Counted from the first letter of the stretch, positions 9,230 to 18,118 are shown. The stretch is DNA of 64,000 nucleotides from Salinicoccus cyprini (GCF_007713705.1 NZ_VMSJ01000003.1:209542-273541), one strand, 5' to 3'. Notes: a model not told the origin generated them from the sequence alone. Translations and numbers: made by a program.

Positions 9230-9367
9230 TTAGCCGAACATTCTTGCCAGGAAGGATTTTTTCGTTTTGGCTACTTTCTTCTTCTCGGAAAGATAGATGG
9301 AACTCTCAGCCATTCTCTTATACTCTGCCATGCGCAGGTCTGCAGAAGCACGATCTGTTGAAAACAT
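9230..9367 (-). CDS. Small basic protein, 45 aa, unknown function
   Basis: 45 residues. It starts MFSTDRASADLRMAEYKR and ends in a lysine-rich stretch, KKKVAKTKKSFLARMFG. An AGGGGGA ribosome binding site lies 6 nt upstream of ATG 9367, and a strong terminator follows the stop. No membrane segment and no known motif. The good translation signals, its own terminator and a palindrome upstream make it a likely real gene despite its size. Confidence 0.6.
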   Translation of the reverse strand: MFSTDRASADLRMAEYKRMAESSIYLSEKKKVAKTKKSFLARMFG

Positions 9368-9422
9368 TTTATTTCCCCCTAAATTTTTGTAATTTATTTC
9401 ATTCATACTTTTATTAATATCG

Positions 9423-9438
9423 TTTAACTTAGGTTAAA
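9423..9438. promoter_or_regulatory. Inverted repeat upstream of the 45-aa gene, possible operator
   Basis: TTTAAC-TTAG-GTTAAA, a perfect 6-4-6 palindrome, 56 bp upstream of the 45-aa start codon. The form resembles DtxR/MntR-type metalloregulator sites, but I cannot assign a regulator. Confidence 0.35.
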
Positions 9439-9786
9439 TATACCATCATAACGCGGTTTTATCAATTATCATGTGATATATTTACCAAAGTAAATCTATT
9501 GATAATTTTTAATAAATTTAATTAAAATATAAAATATATGTAGTATAATTTCAAAGTTATCTAAATGATGGAAAAATCATGCCAAAAAATGTATTGTTAT
9601 ACTCCATGTAACCGCTTTTTCTGTTTGTTCGTGCATGTTGTATTTGTTTTCTGAATACACACAATTATTGAGATACGATATAAAGTGAAAAAAGTCGTAT
9701 TTTCGGATATTTTTACCGCTGTCCTGGCTGCATGTATTGTATACTGGATTCAAATACTATGAAGAATATGGAAAGGGGTAGAACGC
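9439..9786. other. Gene-free AT-rich interval
   Basis: About 350 bp of AT-rich sequence between the 45-aa gene and the coiled-coil protein gene. I found no open frame with a ribosome binding site, no convincing hairpin and no repeat. The last ~60 bp must hold the promoter of the downstream gene, but no near-consensus pair stands out. Confidence 0.5.
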
Positions 9787-10056
9787 ATGTGGTGGATAGT
9801 GATGATTGTACTGATCGCTGTGGCGAGCGGTTTCGGCAGCGACTATATGAAGCATAAGCGGAAAATGGAACAGATCCGCGTCGATGTACTGAATAAGGAG
9901 ATTGAACTCGAGCAGCTCAGGCAGGAGAACTATCTGCTTGAAAACCGGTCGATGCTCGAGGAGCTGGAGAAGATCAGAGCAGAAAATCGTCTATCCTATG
10001 AGAAGGATGAAAACAGACGCTGGCTGATCGAGGAGACAAAAACAAAAGAGAATTGA
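9787..10056 (+). CDS. Small membrane-anchored coiled-coil protein, 89 aa
   Basis: One N-terminal membrane helix (residues 2-18), then KHKRK, then a charged heptad-rich coiled coil over about residues 25-70. The architecture resembles small envelope-stress or scaffold proteins, but I do not recognise the family. ATG at 9787 follows AAAGGGG. It ends 4 bp before the convergent acetyltransferase gene, with no terminator between them. Confidence 0.7.
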   Translation: MWWIVMIVLIAVASGFGSDYMKHKRKMEQIRVDVLNKEIELEQLRQENYLLENRSMLEELEKIRAENRLSYEKDENRRWLIEETKTKEN

Positions 10057-10060
10057 ATGA

Positions 10061-10492
10061 TCAATCCTCTTTGTATTCCATATCAACATGGGGGATGCCA
10101 TCTTCAAGATGTACATCGGAAGTTGTTTTGAAGCCGAATGACTGATAGAACTTCTCGAGATGGGCCTGTCCGTGCAGGTAGATCCGTTCGCCCTGATGAT
10201 TTTTATGTACAAAGTCCATTGCCTTGTGCATCAGTTCCTGGCCGAGCCCCTCTTTGCGGCGGTCCTGCCTGACGATGACCCGCCCGATGGATACAGGGTT
10301 TTCATGTACGATTCTGAGATAGGCGATGATGCCGGTCTGATCCGTCTTATAGATATGGGTGCAGTGTGCATCCTTGCCATCGATTTCCTGATAGGGACAC
10401 TCCTGCTCCACTACAAACACCGCCACCCTCAGCCTGTATATCTCTTCCAGCGTGCGGGTGTCGAGTGCTTCAAACTTTTTTACATGCCACAT
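10061..10492 (-). CDS. GNAT N-acetyltransferase, ElaA family
   Basis: 143 residues from the ATG at 10492, which follows AGGAGG at 7 nt; an upstream in-frame ATG lacks a ribosome binding site. The family signature is clear: LRVAVFVVEQECPYQEIDGKD, the acetyl-CoA loop RKEGLGQELM near residue 87, and the C-terminal FYQSFGFKTTSDVHLEDGIPH. ElaA-type proteins are soluble acetyltransferases with poorly known substrates. Monocistronic. Confidence 0.88.
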   Translation of the reverse strand: MWHVKKFEALDTRTLEEIYRLRVAVFVVEQECPYQEIDGKDAHCTHIYKTDQTGIIAYLRIVHENPVSIGRVIVRQDRRKEGLGQELMHKAMDFVHKNHQGERIYLHGQAHLEKFYQSFGFKTTSDVHLEDGIPHVDMEYKED

Positions 10493-10532
10493 TCGAATGC
10501 CTCCTATTTCGGATTTATTCAAATAATACCAT

Positions 10533-10560
10533 AAAAGACCGATGCGTGAGCATCGGTCCT
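10533..10560 (-). terminator. Intrinsic terminator of azoR
   Basis: 9-bp stem GACCGATGC/GCATCGGTC with a 4-nt loop, followed on the minus strand by TTTTAT. Confidence 0.85.
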
Positions 10561-10569
10561 TTGTATATT

Positions 10570-11208
10570 CTATGCAAATTGTGCGTCAAGCTCACGTGCA
10601 CTTTCACGTACAGTTTCAAGGCCTTCTTCGATGATTCTTGCCGCTTCCTGTGGCATTGCATTATGCCCTTCAATAACGACTTCATTAAATATTTCCATTC
10701 CGAATACGCCACCGAAGACGGCTTTCATGTAGTTGCTGGACATATCCATGCCGCTCGCTTCAGGTGTGCTGTAGACGCCACCGCGCGCGTTCAACAGGAT
10801 GATCTTCTTGTCCGTCATGAGCTGTGCCATGGAACCATCCGCATTGTATTTGAATGTGAATCCTGCAGAGTATACATAGTCGATGAACGTCTGGAGACGC
10901 GCAGGGATCGTCAGATTCCACAGTGGGAATGCAAATACGATGACATCCGCTTTTTCGAATGCGTCCATCGCTTTCTGTTTTGCATCCATCAGACGCTGCT
11001 CGCAAGCATCCAATGCTTCTTCGTTCTGGATTTTGCCCAGAGCGCTGAACAGTTCGTGACCGATATATGGCATATCTTCTGCAAATACATCGTATGTTTC
11101 AATATTGAGGTTTTTATTGTCTTCTGCACCTTCCATGAATGCATCATACATTTTTGTTGAGATGCCATCAGGACGATTGTTCGCTTTGACTACAAGTACG
11201 TTCTTCAT
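10570..11208 (-). CDS. azoR: FMN-dependent NADH-azoreductase
   Basis: 212 residues of flavodoxin-like fold. AzoR uses NADH and FMN for two-electron reduction of quinones and azo compounds and protects against electrophile stress. Visible motifs: KANNRPDGISTKMYDAF at the phosphate-binding end, FAFPLWNLTIPARLQTFIDY near residue 92, and LLNARGGVYS near residue 137. ATG at 11208 follows GGAGGCAATATA. A clear promoter and an inverted repeat over the -10 suggest control by a dedicated repressor, as with the MarR-family quinone sensors of related bacteria. Single-gene unit with its own terminator. Confidence 0.92.
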   Translation of the reverse strand: MKNVLVVKANNRPDGISTKMYDAFMEGAEDNKNLNIETYDVFAEDMPYIGHELFSALGKIQNEEALDACEQRLMDAKQKAMDAFEKADVIVFAFPLWNLTIPARLQTFIDYVYSAGFTFKYNADGSMAQLMTDKKIILLNARGGVYSTPEASGMDMSSNYMKAVFGGVFGMEIFNEVVIEGHNAMPQEAARIIEEGLETVRESARELDAQFA

Positions 11209-11238
11209 TTATATTGCCTCCAAAAGTGTGTGGTTTGA

Positions 11239-11282
11239 TATCATGCATTTCATATGATAACAAAAAGTAATCAGGTTGTAAA
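11239..11282 (-). promoter_or_regulatory. azoR promoter with overlapping operator-like inverted repeat
   Basis: On the minus strand: TTTACA (11277-11282), a 17-nt spacer and TATCAT (11254-11259). The -10 hexamer is one arm of TATCAT-N9-ATGATA (11239-11259). A repressor bound there would block the -10. Confidence 0.6.
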
Positions 11283-11333
11283 TAAAAAATGATTGTGTCC
11301 ACCACTTTATTTCCAATTGAAGATAATATGCTT

Positions 11334-12134
11334 CTACAGCGGAAGATTGTTTTTATTTTTCAGTATGGCGACACTCAGAATATGCGGAATCCTGTGCCTA
11401 TCATCCGGAAACTGTTCTTCCAGATAGGCTCTGATCTTGTTCAGCGTGCTCGTCCTCTGCTTTTCCTTGAAGGCGGCGATCCAGGAGACGGAGGACAGGC
11501 GTCCGAGCCATTCTTCATTCGTGAAGCGGACATCGTAATCCATCTTGTACATATCCATCAGATCGAACTTGGCATGCTTCCATTCATCGAACCATTCGAC
11601 AGGGAAACTGTTGATCATCTGGGTGGCGAGCTCCTTCGTTCCTGCCGCACGAATCTGCTTGTCCGGCGAGTAGGACTGGATGATCTTCATCGACTCCTTG
11701 ACTATTTTGGAGGCGGAAGTGAAGCCTGAATCAATAATGATGAGGTATCCACCGGGTTTCAGAATCCGCCGGACTTCCTCAATCGTTGCTTCGCGGTCGA
11801 ACCAGTGCCATGCACGCATCACCGTGACAATATCGTAGCTGTTTGCAGGCAAGCCGGTTTTTTCGGCGTAGTTCTGTGTGAAGTTGATCCTCTGGTCACT
11901 GCCGATATGCTGCCTGCCGACTTCGATGAGTTCCGGTGATGGCTCGATGGCATCCACAATGGCACCTTTATCACTCAGCATTTTGCTGAGCAGGCCAGGT
12001 CCGGCCCCGAGATCCGCCACTTTGCTGCCGGTGACTTCAACACCCCGCTTCTCCAGTTCCCTTATCAGATTTTCAGGAATATCATTACGGAACTTCACGT
12101 ACTCCTTCGCAACATTGCCAAAATCTACATTCAT
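11334..12134 (-). CDS. Class I SAM-dependent methyltransferase
   Basis: 266 residues. Motif I is VADLGAGPGLLSKML near residue 38, motif II VDAIEPSPELIEVG, motif III/IV YDIVTVMRAWHWFDRE, and the post-motif is ILKPGGYLIIID. This is the UbiE/BioC-like Methyltransf_11 pattern. The acceptor is unknown. ATG at 12134 is chosen because GGAGGAAG is 6 nt upstream; the longer frame start has no such signal. Divergent from the DJ-1/PfpI gene. Confidence 0.85.
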   Translation of the reverse strand: MNVDFGNVAKEYVKFRNDIPENLIRELEKRGVEVTGSKVADLGAGPGLLSKMLSDKGAIVDAIEPSPELIEVGRQHIGSDQRINFTQNYAEKTGLPANSYDIVTVMRAWHWFDREATIEEVRRILKPGGYLIIIDSGFTSASKIVKESMKIIQSYSPDKQIRAAGTKELATQMINSFPVEWFDEWKHAKFDLMDMYKMDYDVRFTNEEWLGRLSSVSWIAAFKEKQRTSTLNKIRAYLEEQFPDDRHRIPHILSVAILKNKNNLPL

Positions 12135-12256
12135 TTTAACTTCCTCCATAGGGATGATTTGTCTTTTAGTGCAATTATTCATGAAACAGGTTCTTTAAAT
12201 GGGATTATCCGTCACCTTGTAAGGGTAAACCTCAATAAAGGAGAGTGGATATTGAT

Positions 12257-12919
12257 ATGACTAGATCCGTATTATTAATAGTGACCAACCACGGTACGAT
12301 CAATGGTGACGAAAACAGGCCGACTGGGCTATGGCTCGGTGAGGCTGCAGAGCCCTATCATGTTTTCCAGAGCGCCGGCTTCAAAGTGGATATCGCATCA
12401 CCGAAAGGCGGTTCCGTGCCGCTTGATCCAAACTCTTTAGGTGACGATGAAGACAAGAACAATGATGTAATCAGACTGCTGCAAACTACGAAACGTGTCA
12501 AAGACATGGTGTACGAAAGGTACGATGCAGTATTCTTTGCCGGCGGCCACGGGACGATGTACGACTTTCCGGGACAGCCGGATATCCAGAATATCATCGC
12601 CTTCTTCAAGGATGACGGTCGAGTAATATCTGCAGTGTGCCACGGACCGGCAGCATTTGTCGATGCCAAGACGAAAGATGGCAAATATGTCGTGGACGGC
12701 ATCAAACTGACCGGTTTTACCAATGCGGAAGAAAAAGCGATGGAACTGCTGGATGATATGCCGTTTGCCCTCCAGTCCAAACTGGAATCCCACGGTGCAG
12801 GCTTCGTCGTCGGGGAATCGATGGAAGAGCACGTGGTCACAGATGGCAATTTCATTACCGGACAGAACCCTGCCTCAGCCGAAGCGGCAGCCAGGGCAGT
12901 CGTCAATAGATTACAGTAG
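12257..12919 (+). CDS. DJ-1/PfpI family protein (class I glutamine amidotransferase-like, Hsp31/HchA-like)
   Basis: About 220 residues. The nucleophile elbow VISAVCHGPAAF carries the conserved cysteine near residue 121, and DENRPTGLWLGEAAEPYHVF is typical of the Hsp31-like branch with a Glu near the site. Members act as glyoxalases/deglycases or holding chaperones against carbonyl stress; which applies here is not decided by sequence. ATG at 12257 is preferred over the in-frame GTG at 12245, which overlaps the AAAGGAGAG ribosome binding site. Confidence 0.87.
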   Translation: MTRSVLLIVTNHGTINGDENRPTGLWLGEAAEPYHVFQSAGFKVDIASPKGGSVPLDPNSLGDDEDKNNDVIRLLQTTKRVKDMVYERYDAVFFAGGHGTMYDFPGQPDIQNIIAFFKDDGRVISAVCHGPAAFVDAKTKDGKYVVDGIKLTGFTNAEEKAMELLDDMPFALQSKLESHGAGFVVGESMEEHVVTDGNFITGQNPASAEAAARAVVNRLQ

Positions 12920-12931
12920 GTGACTCCCCTG

Positions 12932-12957
12932 CCCCGGCATTATGTCGGGGTTTTTTT
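12932..12957 (+). terminator. Intrinsic terminator after the DJ-1/PfpI gene
   Basis: 8-bp stem CCCCGGCA/TGTCGGGG (one G-T pair) followed by seven T. Confidence 0.88.
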
Positions 12958-12989
12958 ATGTCTCAAAATGAATGATAACATCTTTCCAC

Positions 12990-13019
12990 AAAAAAGAGCA
13001 TCCCAAGGATGCTCTTTTT
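12990..13019. terminator. Bidirectional terminator, mainly for the DinB gene
   Basis: 9-bp stem AGAGCATCC/GGATGCTCT flanked by A and T runs on both sides. Confidence 0.85.
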
Positions 13020-13027
13020 GTGCCATT

Positions 13028-13489
13028 CTATCGATTATTCATGACCCTCTTCATTTCCTGCATTTTACCTACGTGCATCGCTTCATGCATGATTGTGAAA
13101 CCGAACATCTCCTCCTGCGTTGTCATTCCCATGAATTCTTCTGGAAGTTCCTGCTGGATTGCCTCCTCTTCCACATCTTCAAGACGTGAAGGCTGTCCTT
13201 TCAGAAGTGCTTCGATTTCATCGATTGCCGGTGTCTCATCGTCGTAGTCATCAGGGCTTGTACCATACCCGAAGTATTTGACATACCTCTGGTATGTTTC
13301 ATCGTTCTTGTCTGTCAGTTCTTGCGTCACCTGTTCCATCATGGTTGCTGCATGACCAAGCTGCCAGTGGAGACTGTTAGGAAATTCTGCAGCCACTGCG
13401 TGGAAATCTTCAGTTTCTACTCCTTCAAATATGGACAGTGTCCATTGCCTTACTTTCCCAAGTTCGAATAGCAATAATTCTCTACTCAT
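13028..13489 (-). CDS. DinB-family protein (four-helix metal-binding fold)
   Basis: About 153 residues. The three metal-ligand histidines of the DinB/YfiT fold are visible: H in SLHWQLGHAATMM near residue 41, and two in the C-terminal TIMHEAMHVGKMQEMKR. Many members are bacillithiol- or mycothiol-dependent S-transferases, others are unassigned. Three tandem ATG codons follow GAGGAG; the third (13489) has the best 7-nt spacing. Confidence 0.85.
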   Translation of the reverse strand: MSRELLLFELGKVRQWTLSIFEGVETEDFHAVAAEFPNSLHWQLGHAATMMEQVTQELTDKNDETYQRYVKYFGYGTSPDDYDDETPAIDEIEALLKGQPSRLEDVEEEAIQQELPEEFMGMTTQEEMFGFTIMHEAMHVGKMQEMKRVMNNR

Positions 13490-13575
13490 CATCATTCTCC
13501 TCTTCTATAGGTGTATATTGCTTGTTTACCCTGAATGAACGATTTTATTCATCCAGTCACATTCTAGCATTATGA

Positions 13576-13581
13576 TATAAT
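13576..13581 (+). promoter_or_regulatory. Extended -10 promoter element of the 57-aa gene
   Basis: TGATATAAT with TATAAT at 13576-13581, 58 bp upstream of the start codon. The -35 is weak. Confidence 0.5.
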
Positions 13582-13638
13582 TCGGATAGCATCGGATGCC
13601 TATCGGCATCCATATAAAATGATAGTGGAGGATTTCCT

Positions 13639-13812
13639 ATGACACGTTTCCTGCTTAACCTGGTACTGATGGGCATCATCGCGCTCGCCATCTACTGGCT
13701 GATCATGACATTTGCACCTGCACTTGCAGGCTATGCCATTCCCCTGTCCCTGCTGCTCGGCATCACGCTCGGCTTTTTCATCTATATCACGATAGATAAC
13801 CGGATTGGATGA
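13639..13812 (+). CDS. Small two-helix membrane protein, 57 aa
   Basis: 57 residues: two hydrophobic segments (about 4-22 and 31-50) joined by FAPALAGYAIP and a short polar tail, TIDNRIG. ATG at 13639 follows GTGGAGG at 8 nt. It lies 79 bp upstream of the DHA2 transporter gene in the same direction with no hairpin between them, so co-transcription is possible. Family not recognised. Confidence 0.7.
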   Translation: MTRFLLNLVLMGIIALAIYWLIMTFAPALAGYAIPLSLLLGITLGFFIYITIDNRIG

Positions 13813-13891
13813 TCTCCCAAATAAATACCTTGCTTATTTCGATAATCGGAATATAATAGTAATATTGATTTTAAAGAAATAGAGGTATTTT

Positions 13892-15358
13892 ATGGAAACA
13901 AATGAAAGATCCAAACCGGATTACCGCCTTATATTCATACTGCTCTCAGGGGCTTTCGTCGCCCTGTTGTCCAATACGTTTCTGAATGTTGCCCTGCCGT
14001 CCATAAAGGATGATTTCGGTGTGACAACATCCACAGTGCAGTGGGTTTCCACAGCCTACATGCTTGTCAGCGGCATCGTCATTCCAACGACCGCATTCCT
14101 GATGCAGCGTTTCAGCGCCAGAAAGCTGTTCCTTCTGGCCATGCTGCTCTTTTTGACCGGCTCACTGGTTGCCGGTTTCTCGCCGACGTTCATCGTTCTG
14201 ATCATCGGCCGGATGGTCCAGGCCTCAGGCTCGGCTATTCTGATGCCGCTATTGATGAATGTCATGATCACCAGCTTCCCGCCAGCACAAAGAGGCACAG
14301 CAATGGGGCTCTTCAGTCTCGTCATGTTCTTTGCACCGGCAATCGGACCGACACTGTCAGGCTTCGTAGTCCAAAACTACTCCTGGCATATCCTGTTCTT
14401 CATGATGGTCCCGGTGCTTCTCATCGTCCTTGGCATCGGATGGTTCAAACTGCCTGAAACGGATACGAACTACAGTACAAAACTCGATATTCCATCCGTC
14501 ATCCTGTCCACAATCGGGTTCGGCGGCATACTATACGGCTTCAGTGCAGCAGGTAACAGCGGCTGGCTCAGAGCAGATGTTCTGACTGCGCTTGTCGTCG
14601 GATTCATCGGTGTCTTCTTCTACATCAGAAAACAGACGCGCATGAGCGACCCGATGCTGAACTTCTCGGTCTACAAGTTCCCGATGTTTACGCTGTCCTC
14701 CCTGATCATTGGTGTCACCAACATGGCTCTCTTCTCCGGTATGATCCTGATGCCGATATATCTTCAGGACATTCAGGGCATATCGCCACTCGAAACAGGA
14801 CTGCTGCTTCTGCCAGGTGCACTGATCATGGGACTCATGAGTCCTGTATCCGGCAAGCTGTTCGATATGTTCGGTCCAAAACGACTCGCCATATTCGGCC
14901 TGTTCCTGGCTGCATCTACAACGTTCTTCTTCAGCCAGCTCACTTTCGATACAAGCTACGGATTTCTGATCATGCTGTATTCGATCCGTGCATTCGGTCT
15001 GACACTCGTACTCACGCCTGTAATGACAAACGGTATGAACCAGCTGACACCGAAACTCACGCCGCACGGTTCATCCATCAACAGCATGCTGAACCAGGTA
15101 TCCGGCGCCATCGGTACAGCACTTCTGATCACCATCATGCAGAACAGGATGAATGCAGTGCTGAGTGGTGCAGATGCACCCGACCTTGCGGTGACCAACC
15201 AGGCGATGCTCTCAGGCATCAACCTTGCCTTCCTGATCGCCACACTGCTGCTCACCGCCGCCATGCTACTTGCGTTCCTTCTTAAACGTGTATCCACCGA
15301 TGATATCGCAACGGATACTGTCACAAAAACAAGACCGATTACAGCAGAAGAGAAATAA
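13892..15358 (+). CDS. DHA2-family drug:H+ antiporter (EmrB/QacA type MFS)
   Basis: 488 residues. The MFS motif-A-like region follows helix 2, the DHA2 motif is WVSTAYMLVSGIVIPTTAFL near residue 51, and motif C is LFSLVMFFAPAIGPTLSGF near residue 147. Such proteins export cationic or hydrophobic toxic compounds using the proton gradient. The C-terminus is a charged tail. The start codon sits after a modest AGAGG site. It is convergent with a clearly related transporter at 15404-16801, and both end at a shared hairpin. Substrate unknown. Confidence 0.9.
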   Translation: METNERSKPDYRLIFILLSGAFVALLSNTFLNVALPSIKDDFGVTTSTVQWVSTAYMLVSGIVIPTTAFLMQRFSARKLFLLAMLLFLTGSLVAGFSPTFIVLIIGRMVQASGSAILMPLLMNVMITSFPPAQRGTAMGLFSLVMFFAPAIGPTLSGFVVQNYSWHILFFMMVPVLLIVLGIGWFKLPETDTNYSTKLDIPSVILSTIGFGGILYGFSAAGNSGWLRADVLTALVVGFIGVFFYIRKQTRMSDPMLNFSVYKFPMFTLSSLIIGVTNMALFSGMILMPIYLQDIQGISPLETGLLLLPGALIMGLMSPVSGKLFDMFGPKRLAIFGLFLAASTTFFFSQLTFDTSYGFLIMLYSIRAFGLTLVLTPVMTNGMNQLTPKLTPHGSSINSMLNQVSGAIGTALLITIMQNRMNAVLSGADAPDLAVTNQAMLSGINLAFLIATLLLTAAMLLAFLLKRVSTDDIATDTVTKTRPITAEEK

Positions 15359-15362
15359 AAAT

Positions 15363-15402
15363 AAAGACATCCACTCTGATATTTTTCAGAGTGGATGTCT
15401 TT
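15363..15402. terminator. Bidirectional terminator between the two DHA2 transporters
   Basis: 17-bp perfect stem (15363-15379 with 15386-15402), ending in T runs in both directions. Confidence 0.9.
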
Positions 15403-15403
15403 T

Positions 15404-16801
15404 CTAGTTCTGTGACGTTGGTTTTCTTAAGGCAAACGACAGCAGCAGACCGATCAGTGAAATGATGGCTGCAACAAGGAATGCCGTATTGACACCTTCT
15501 ATCATGCCTTCGAGTCCAGCTGTAGGATCTCCGGTATGGGTCATGATGGAGACGAGCAGCGCAGTACCGACTGCACCTGCAATCTGCCGCATCGTATTAT
15601 TCATCGCAGTACCGTGCGGTACCATCTGCGGTGTGAGCTGGTTCAGACCGGCTGTTGTCACCGGCATCATCACCATCGCCACGCCGAGCATTCTGAACAC
15701 ATTGACTACAGCTAGATACGTGAATGTGGTCTCGGCCGTGATCATCGTAAACAGGAACGTTGAAACAGTGACCAGAAACAGGCCGATGATGGCGAGCCAC
15801 CTTGCACCGAATTTGTCAAAGAGCCTGCCGGTGACCGGACTCATGGAGCCCATGACCAATGCACCCGGCAGCAGCATCAGACCGGATTCGAATGCACTGA
15901 ATCCCATCATATCCTGCATCAGGATAGGCAGGATCACTGCACCGCCGATCATGGACATGAACACGACCATGCCGAGTGCTGTTGAAATCGCAAATATCTT
16001 ATCCTTGAACACTCTGAATTCGAGAATCGGCTGTTCAAGTCTGTTCTGGCGTCTGATGAAGAGGAACAGTGTCAATGCACCGAATAGGAGCGAAGCCATT
16101 ACCGGTGCGCTCAGCCAACCACTGCTGCCAGCAGCGCTGAAACCGTAGAGCAGACCCCCAAAACCGAAAGTGGACAGGATGATGGATGGGATGTCGAGCT
16201 TCGGATTCGTCTTCTCAGTGACATTTTTCAGAATGTAGTACGCAACGATCAGATCGATCACTACGATTGGAATGATGATGAAGAAAAGCCCTCTCCATGG
16301 GTAGCTCTCTACAAACCAGCCGGAAAGTGTCGGACCGATTGCAGGCGCGAATCCGATCACAAGACCGAATATTCCCATTGCCGTACCGCGTTTTTCTATC
16401 GGATAGACAAGGAAGATGATCGTCTGCATCAGCGGCATGATGATGCCGGCACCAGAAGCTTGCAAAATTCTTCCACCAAGCAGTAGCGGGAAGTTCGGGG
16501 CAAAACCACAGACAAGCGTGCCTGCGCCGAACAGCCCCATTGCTGTGAAGAACAGCGTCCGTGTCGAGAACTTTCCAATCAGAAACGCGGTAATTGGAAT
16601 CATGATGCCGTTGACCAGCATGAAAACGGACTGGAGCCACTGTGCAACGTCCGCGTTGATTTCCAGGTCTTCCATGATCGGAGGAATTGCTGTAGACAGA
16701 AGCGTCTGGTTAAGTATGGCAGCAAATGCGCCGGAAACAAGGACAGCCATCAGCGGGAGTCGATTGAACTCCGCCTGAGACTGCTGTTCATTGGATGACA
16801 T
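15404..16801 (-). CDS. DHA2-family drug:H+ antiporter (EmrB/QacA type MFS), second copy
   Basis: 465 residues from ATG 16801, which follows AGAAGG; the open frame runs further upstream without a ribosome binding site. Like its neighbour it has WLQSVFMLVNGIMIPITAFL near residue 50 and GLVIGFAPAIGPTLSGW near residue 147. The two share the block LDIPSIILSTFGFGGLLYGF (LDIPSVILSTIGFGGILYGF in the other), so they are paralogues by an old tandem inversion or by independent gain. An inverted repeat (16842-16855) lies upstream and may be an operator. Export substrate unknown. Confidence 0.9.
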   Translation of the reverse strand: MSSNEQQSQAEFNRLPLMAVLVSGAFAAILNQTLLSTAIPPIMEDLEINADVAQWLQSVFMLVNGIMIPITAFLIGKFSTRTLFFTAMGLFGAGTLVCGFAPNFPLLLGGRILQASGAGIIMPLMQTIIFLVYPIEKRGTAMGIFGLVIGFAPAIGPTLSGWFVESYPWRGLFFIIIPIVVIDLIVAYYILKNVTEKTNPKLDIPSIILSTFGFGGLLYGFSAAGSSGWLSAPVMASLLFGALTLFLFIRRQNRLEQPILEFRVFKDKIFAISTALGMVVFMSMIGGAVILPILMQDMMGFSAFESGLMLLPGALVMGSMSPVTGRLFDKFGARWLAIIGLFLVTVSTFLFTMITAETTFTYLAVVNVFRMLGVAMVMMPVTTAGLNQLTPQMVPHGTAMNNTMRQIAGAVGTALLVSIMTHTGDPTAGLEGMIEGVNTAFLVAAIISLIGLLLSFALRKPTSQN

Positions 16802-16841
16802 AGAAATCCTTCTTTCATTAATTAAGCAATACAGTATTTGA

Positions 16842-16855
16842 TTGTCCAAAGACAA
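16842..16855. promoter_or_regulatory. Inverted repeat upstream of the second DHA2 transporter
   Basis: TTGTC-CAAA-GACAA, a 5-4-5 palindrome 41 bp upstream of the start. Reading the minus strand, it overlaps possible -35 sequence (TTGGAC). Regulator unknown. Confidence 0.35.
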
Positions 16856-16897
16856 CATTATAAATGTTGCCTGATTCGGAAACAAATATCAACTAAT

Positions 16898-18118
16898 CTA
16901 CTCAGCAGCAATCCGACTGATTTCAGTAATCACATTGACTGCTTTCTCCATATTATCTACGGACACGTACTCGAACTTGCCATGGAAATTTTCACCGCCG
17001 GTGAAGATATTCGGTGTCGGCAGCCCTTTATAGGACAGCTGGGAGCCGTCCGTGCCGCCTCTGACCGGTTGGATGACCGGCGTGATATCGAGTTTCTCCA
17101 TCGCCTGTTTGGCGTACTCGACTATTTCCATGCGCGGTTCGATCTTATCACGCATGTTGTAGTACTGGTCGGACATATCCAGAACAACACGCGCCTCGCC
17201 GTACTGGGATTTGAGCGCATCGACATGGGCCTCGACCTCCTGCTTGCGGGCTTCAAACTCATCTTTGTCGAAATCACGGATGATGAAGTTGACTTCCGTC
17301 TTCTCGACATCCCCTTTGATGCTGGTCAGATGGAAGAACCCTTCATACCCTTCCGTATGCTCCGGTGTATCTTCCGCATCGAACATGGTGATGAAATCAG
17401 CCGCCATACGTCCGGCATTCACCATCTTGTTCTTTGCCGTACCCGGATGGACACTGTTGCCGATGAACGTCACTTTGGCAGCTGCAGCATTGAAGCTTTC
17501 ATACTGCAGTTCACCGAGTGGCCCGCCATCCACTGTATAGGCGAAATCCGCCCCGAAACGATCCACATCGAAATGATGCGGTCCACGTCCGATCTCCTCA
17601 TCCGGTGTGAAGGCGACCCTGATCTTGCCATGCCTGATGTCTTCGTTATTGATCAGGTACTCCATCGCAGTCATGATTTCAGCGATGCCGGCCTTGTTGT
17701 CGGCACCAAGCAGTGTCGTACCGTCGGTCGTCATCAGTGTGTGGCCTTTGTAGTTTTCAAGCTCCGGGAACTGGTCCGGGGAAAGGACAACATTGAGGGC
17801 ATCGTTCAATACAATGTCCCCGCCCGCGTATTCCACTACTTGCGGATTGACACCGGCACCAGTAAAGTCTGTCGCTGTATCCACGTGGGCAAGAAATCCG
17901 ATAACCGGTGCATTGTCGGTATTCGCCGGCAATGTCGCCATGAGGTAGCCGTTATCATCCACTTCCACTTCCTCCATGCCGATCTCCTTCAGTTCCTGAG
18001 CGAGCAGGTTGATCAGATCCCACTGCTTGTATGTAGAGGGCACCGAGTTGCCTGAAACATCAGACTGTGTATCGATTTTTGCGTATCTTGAAAGTCTTTC
18101 AATCAGTTTGTTGCGCAT
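16898..18118 (-). CDS. pepT: Peptidase T (aminotripeptidase), M20 family
   Basis: 406 residues. A cytosolic dizinc exopeptidase that removes the N-terminal residue from tripeptides. Zinc and catalytic motifs are visible: [11 protein letters not shown] near residue 74 (His ligand and catalytic Asp), [16 protein letters not shown] (bridging Asp), [15 protein letters not shown] (Glu-Glu), and the late [18 protein letters not shown]. Length matches family members. ATG at 18118 follows GGAGATGG. Monocistronic, divergent from the LLM gene. Confidence 0.95.
   Translation of the reverse strand: MRNKLIERLSRYAKIDTQSDVSGNSVPSTYKQWDLINLLAQELKEIGMEEVEVDDNGYLMATLPANTDNAPVIGFLAHVDTATDFTGAGVNPQVVEYAGGDIVLNDALNVVLSPDQFPELENYKGHTLMTTDGTTLLGADNKAGIAEIMTAMEYLINNEDIRHGKIRVAFTPDEEIGRGPHHFDVDRFGADFAYTVDGGPLGELQYESFNAAAAKVTFIGNSVHPGTAKNKMVNAGRMAADFITMFDAEDTPEHTEGYEGFFHLTSIKGDVEKTEVNFIIRDFDKDEFEARKQEVEAHVDALKSQYGEARVVLDMSDQYYNMRDKIEPRMEIVEYAKQAMEKLDITPVIQPVRGGTDGSQLSYKGLPTPNIFTGGENFHGKFEYVSVDNMEKAVNVITEISRIAAE

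Noticed and set aside
10366..11160. 264-codon plus-strand frame opposite azoR
   Set aside because: Shadow of azoR and the ElaA gene, Cys/His-rich with no family resemblance.
16838..18055. 405-codon open frame opposite pepT
   Set aside because: Lies antisense to a gene with clear catalytic motifs, is rich in His, Arg and Cys as expected for a shadow frame, and has no ribosome binding site.
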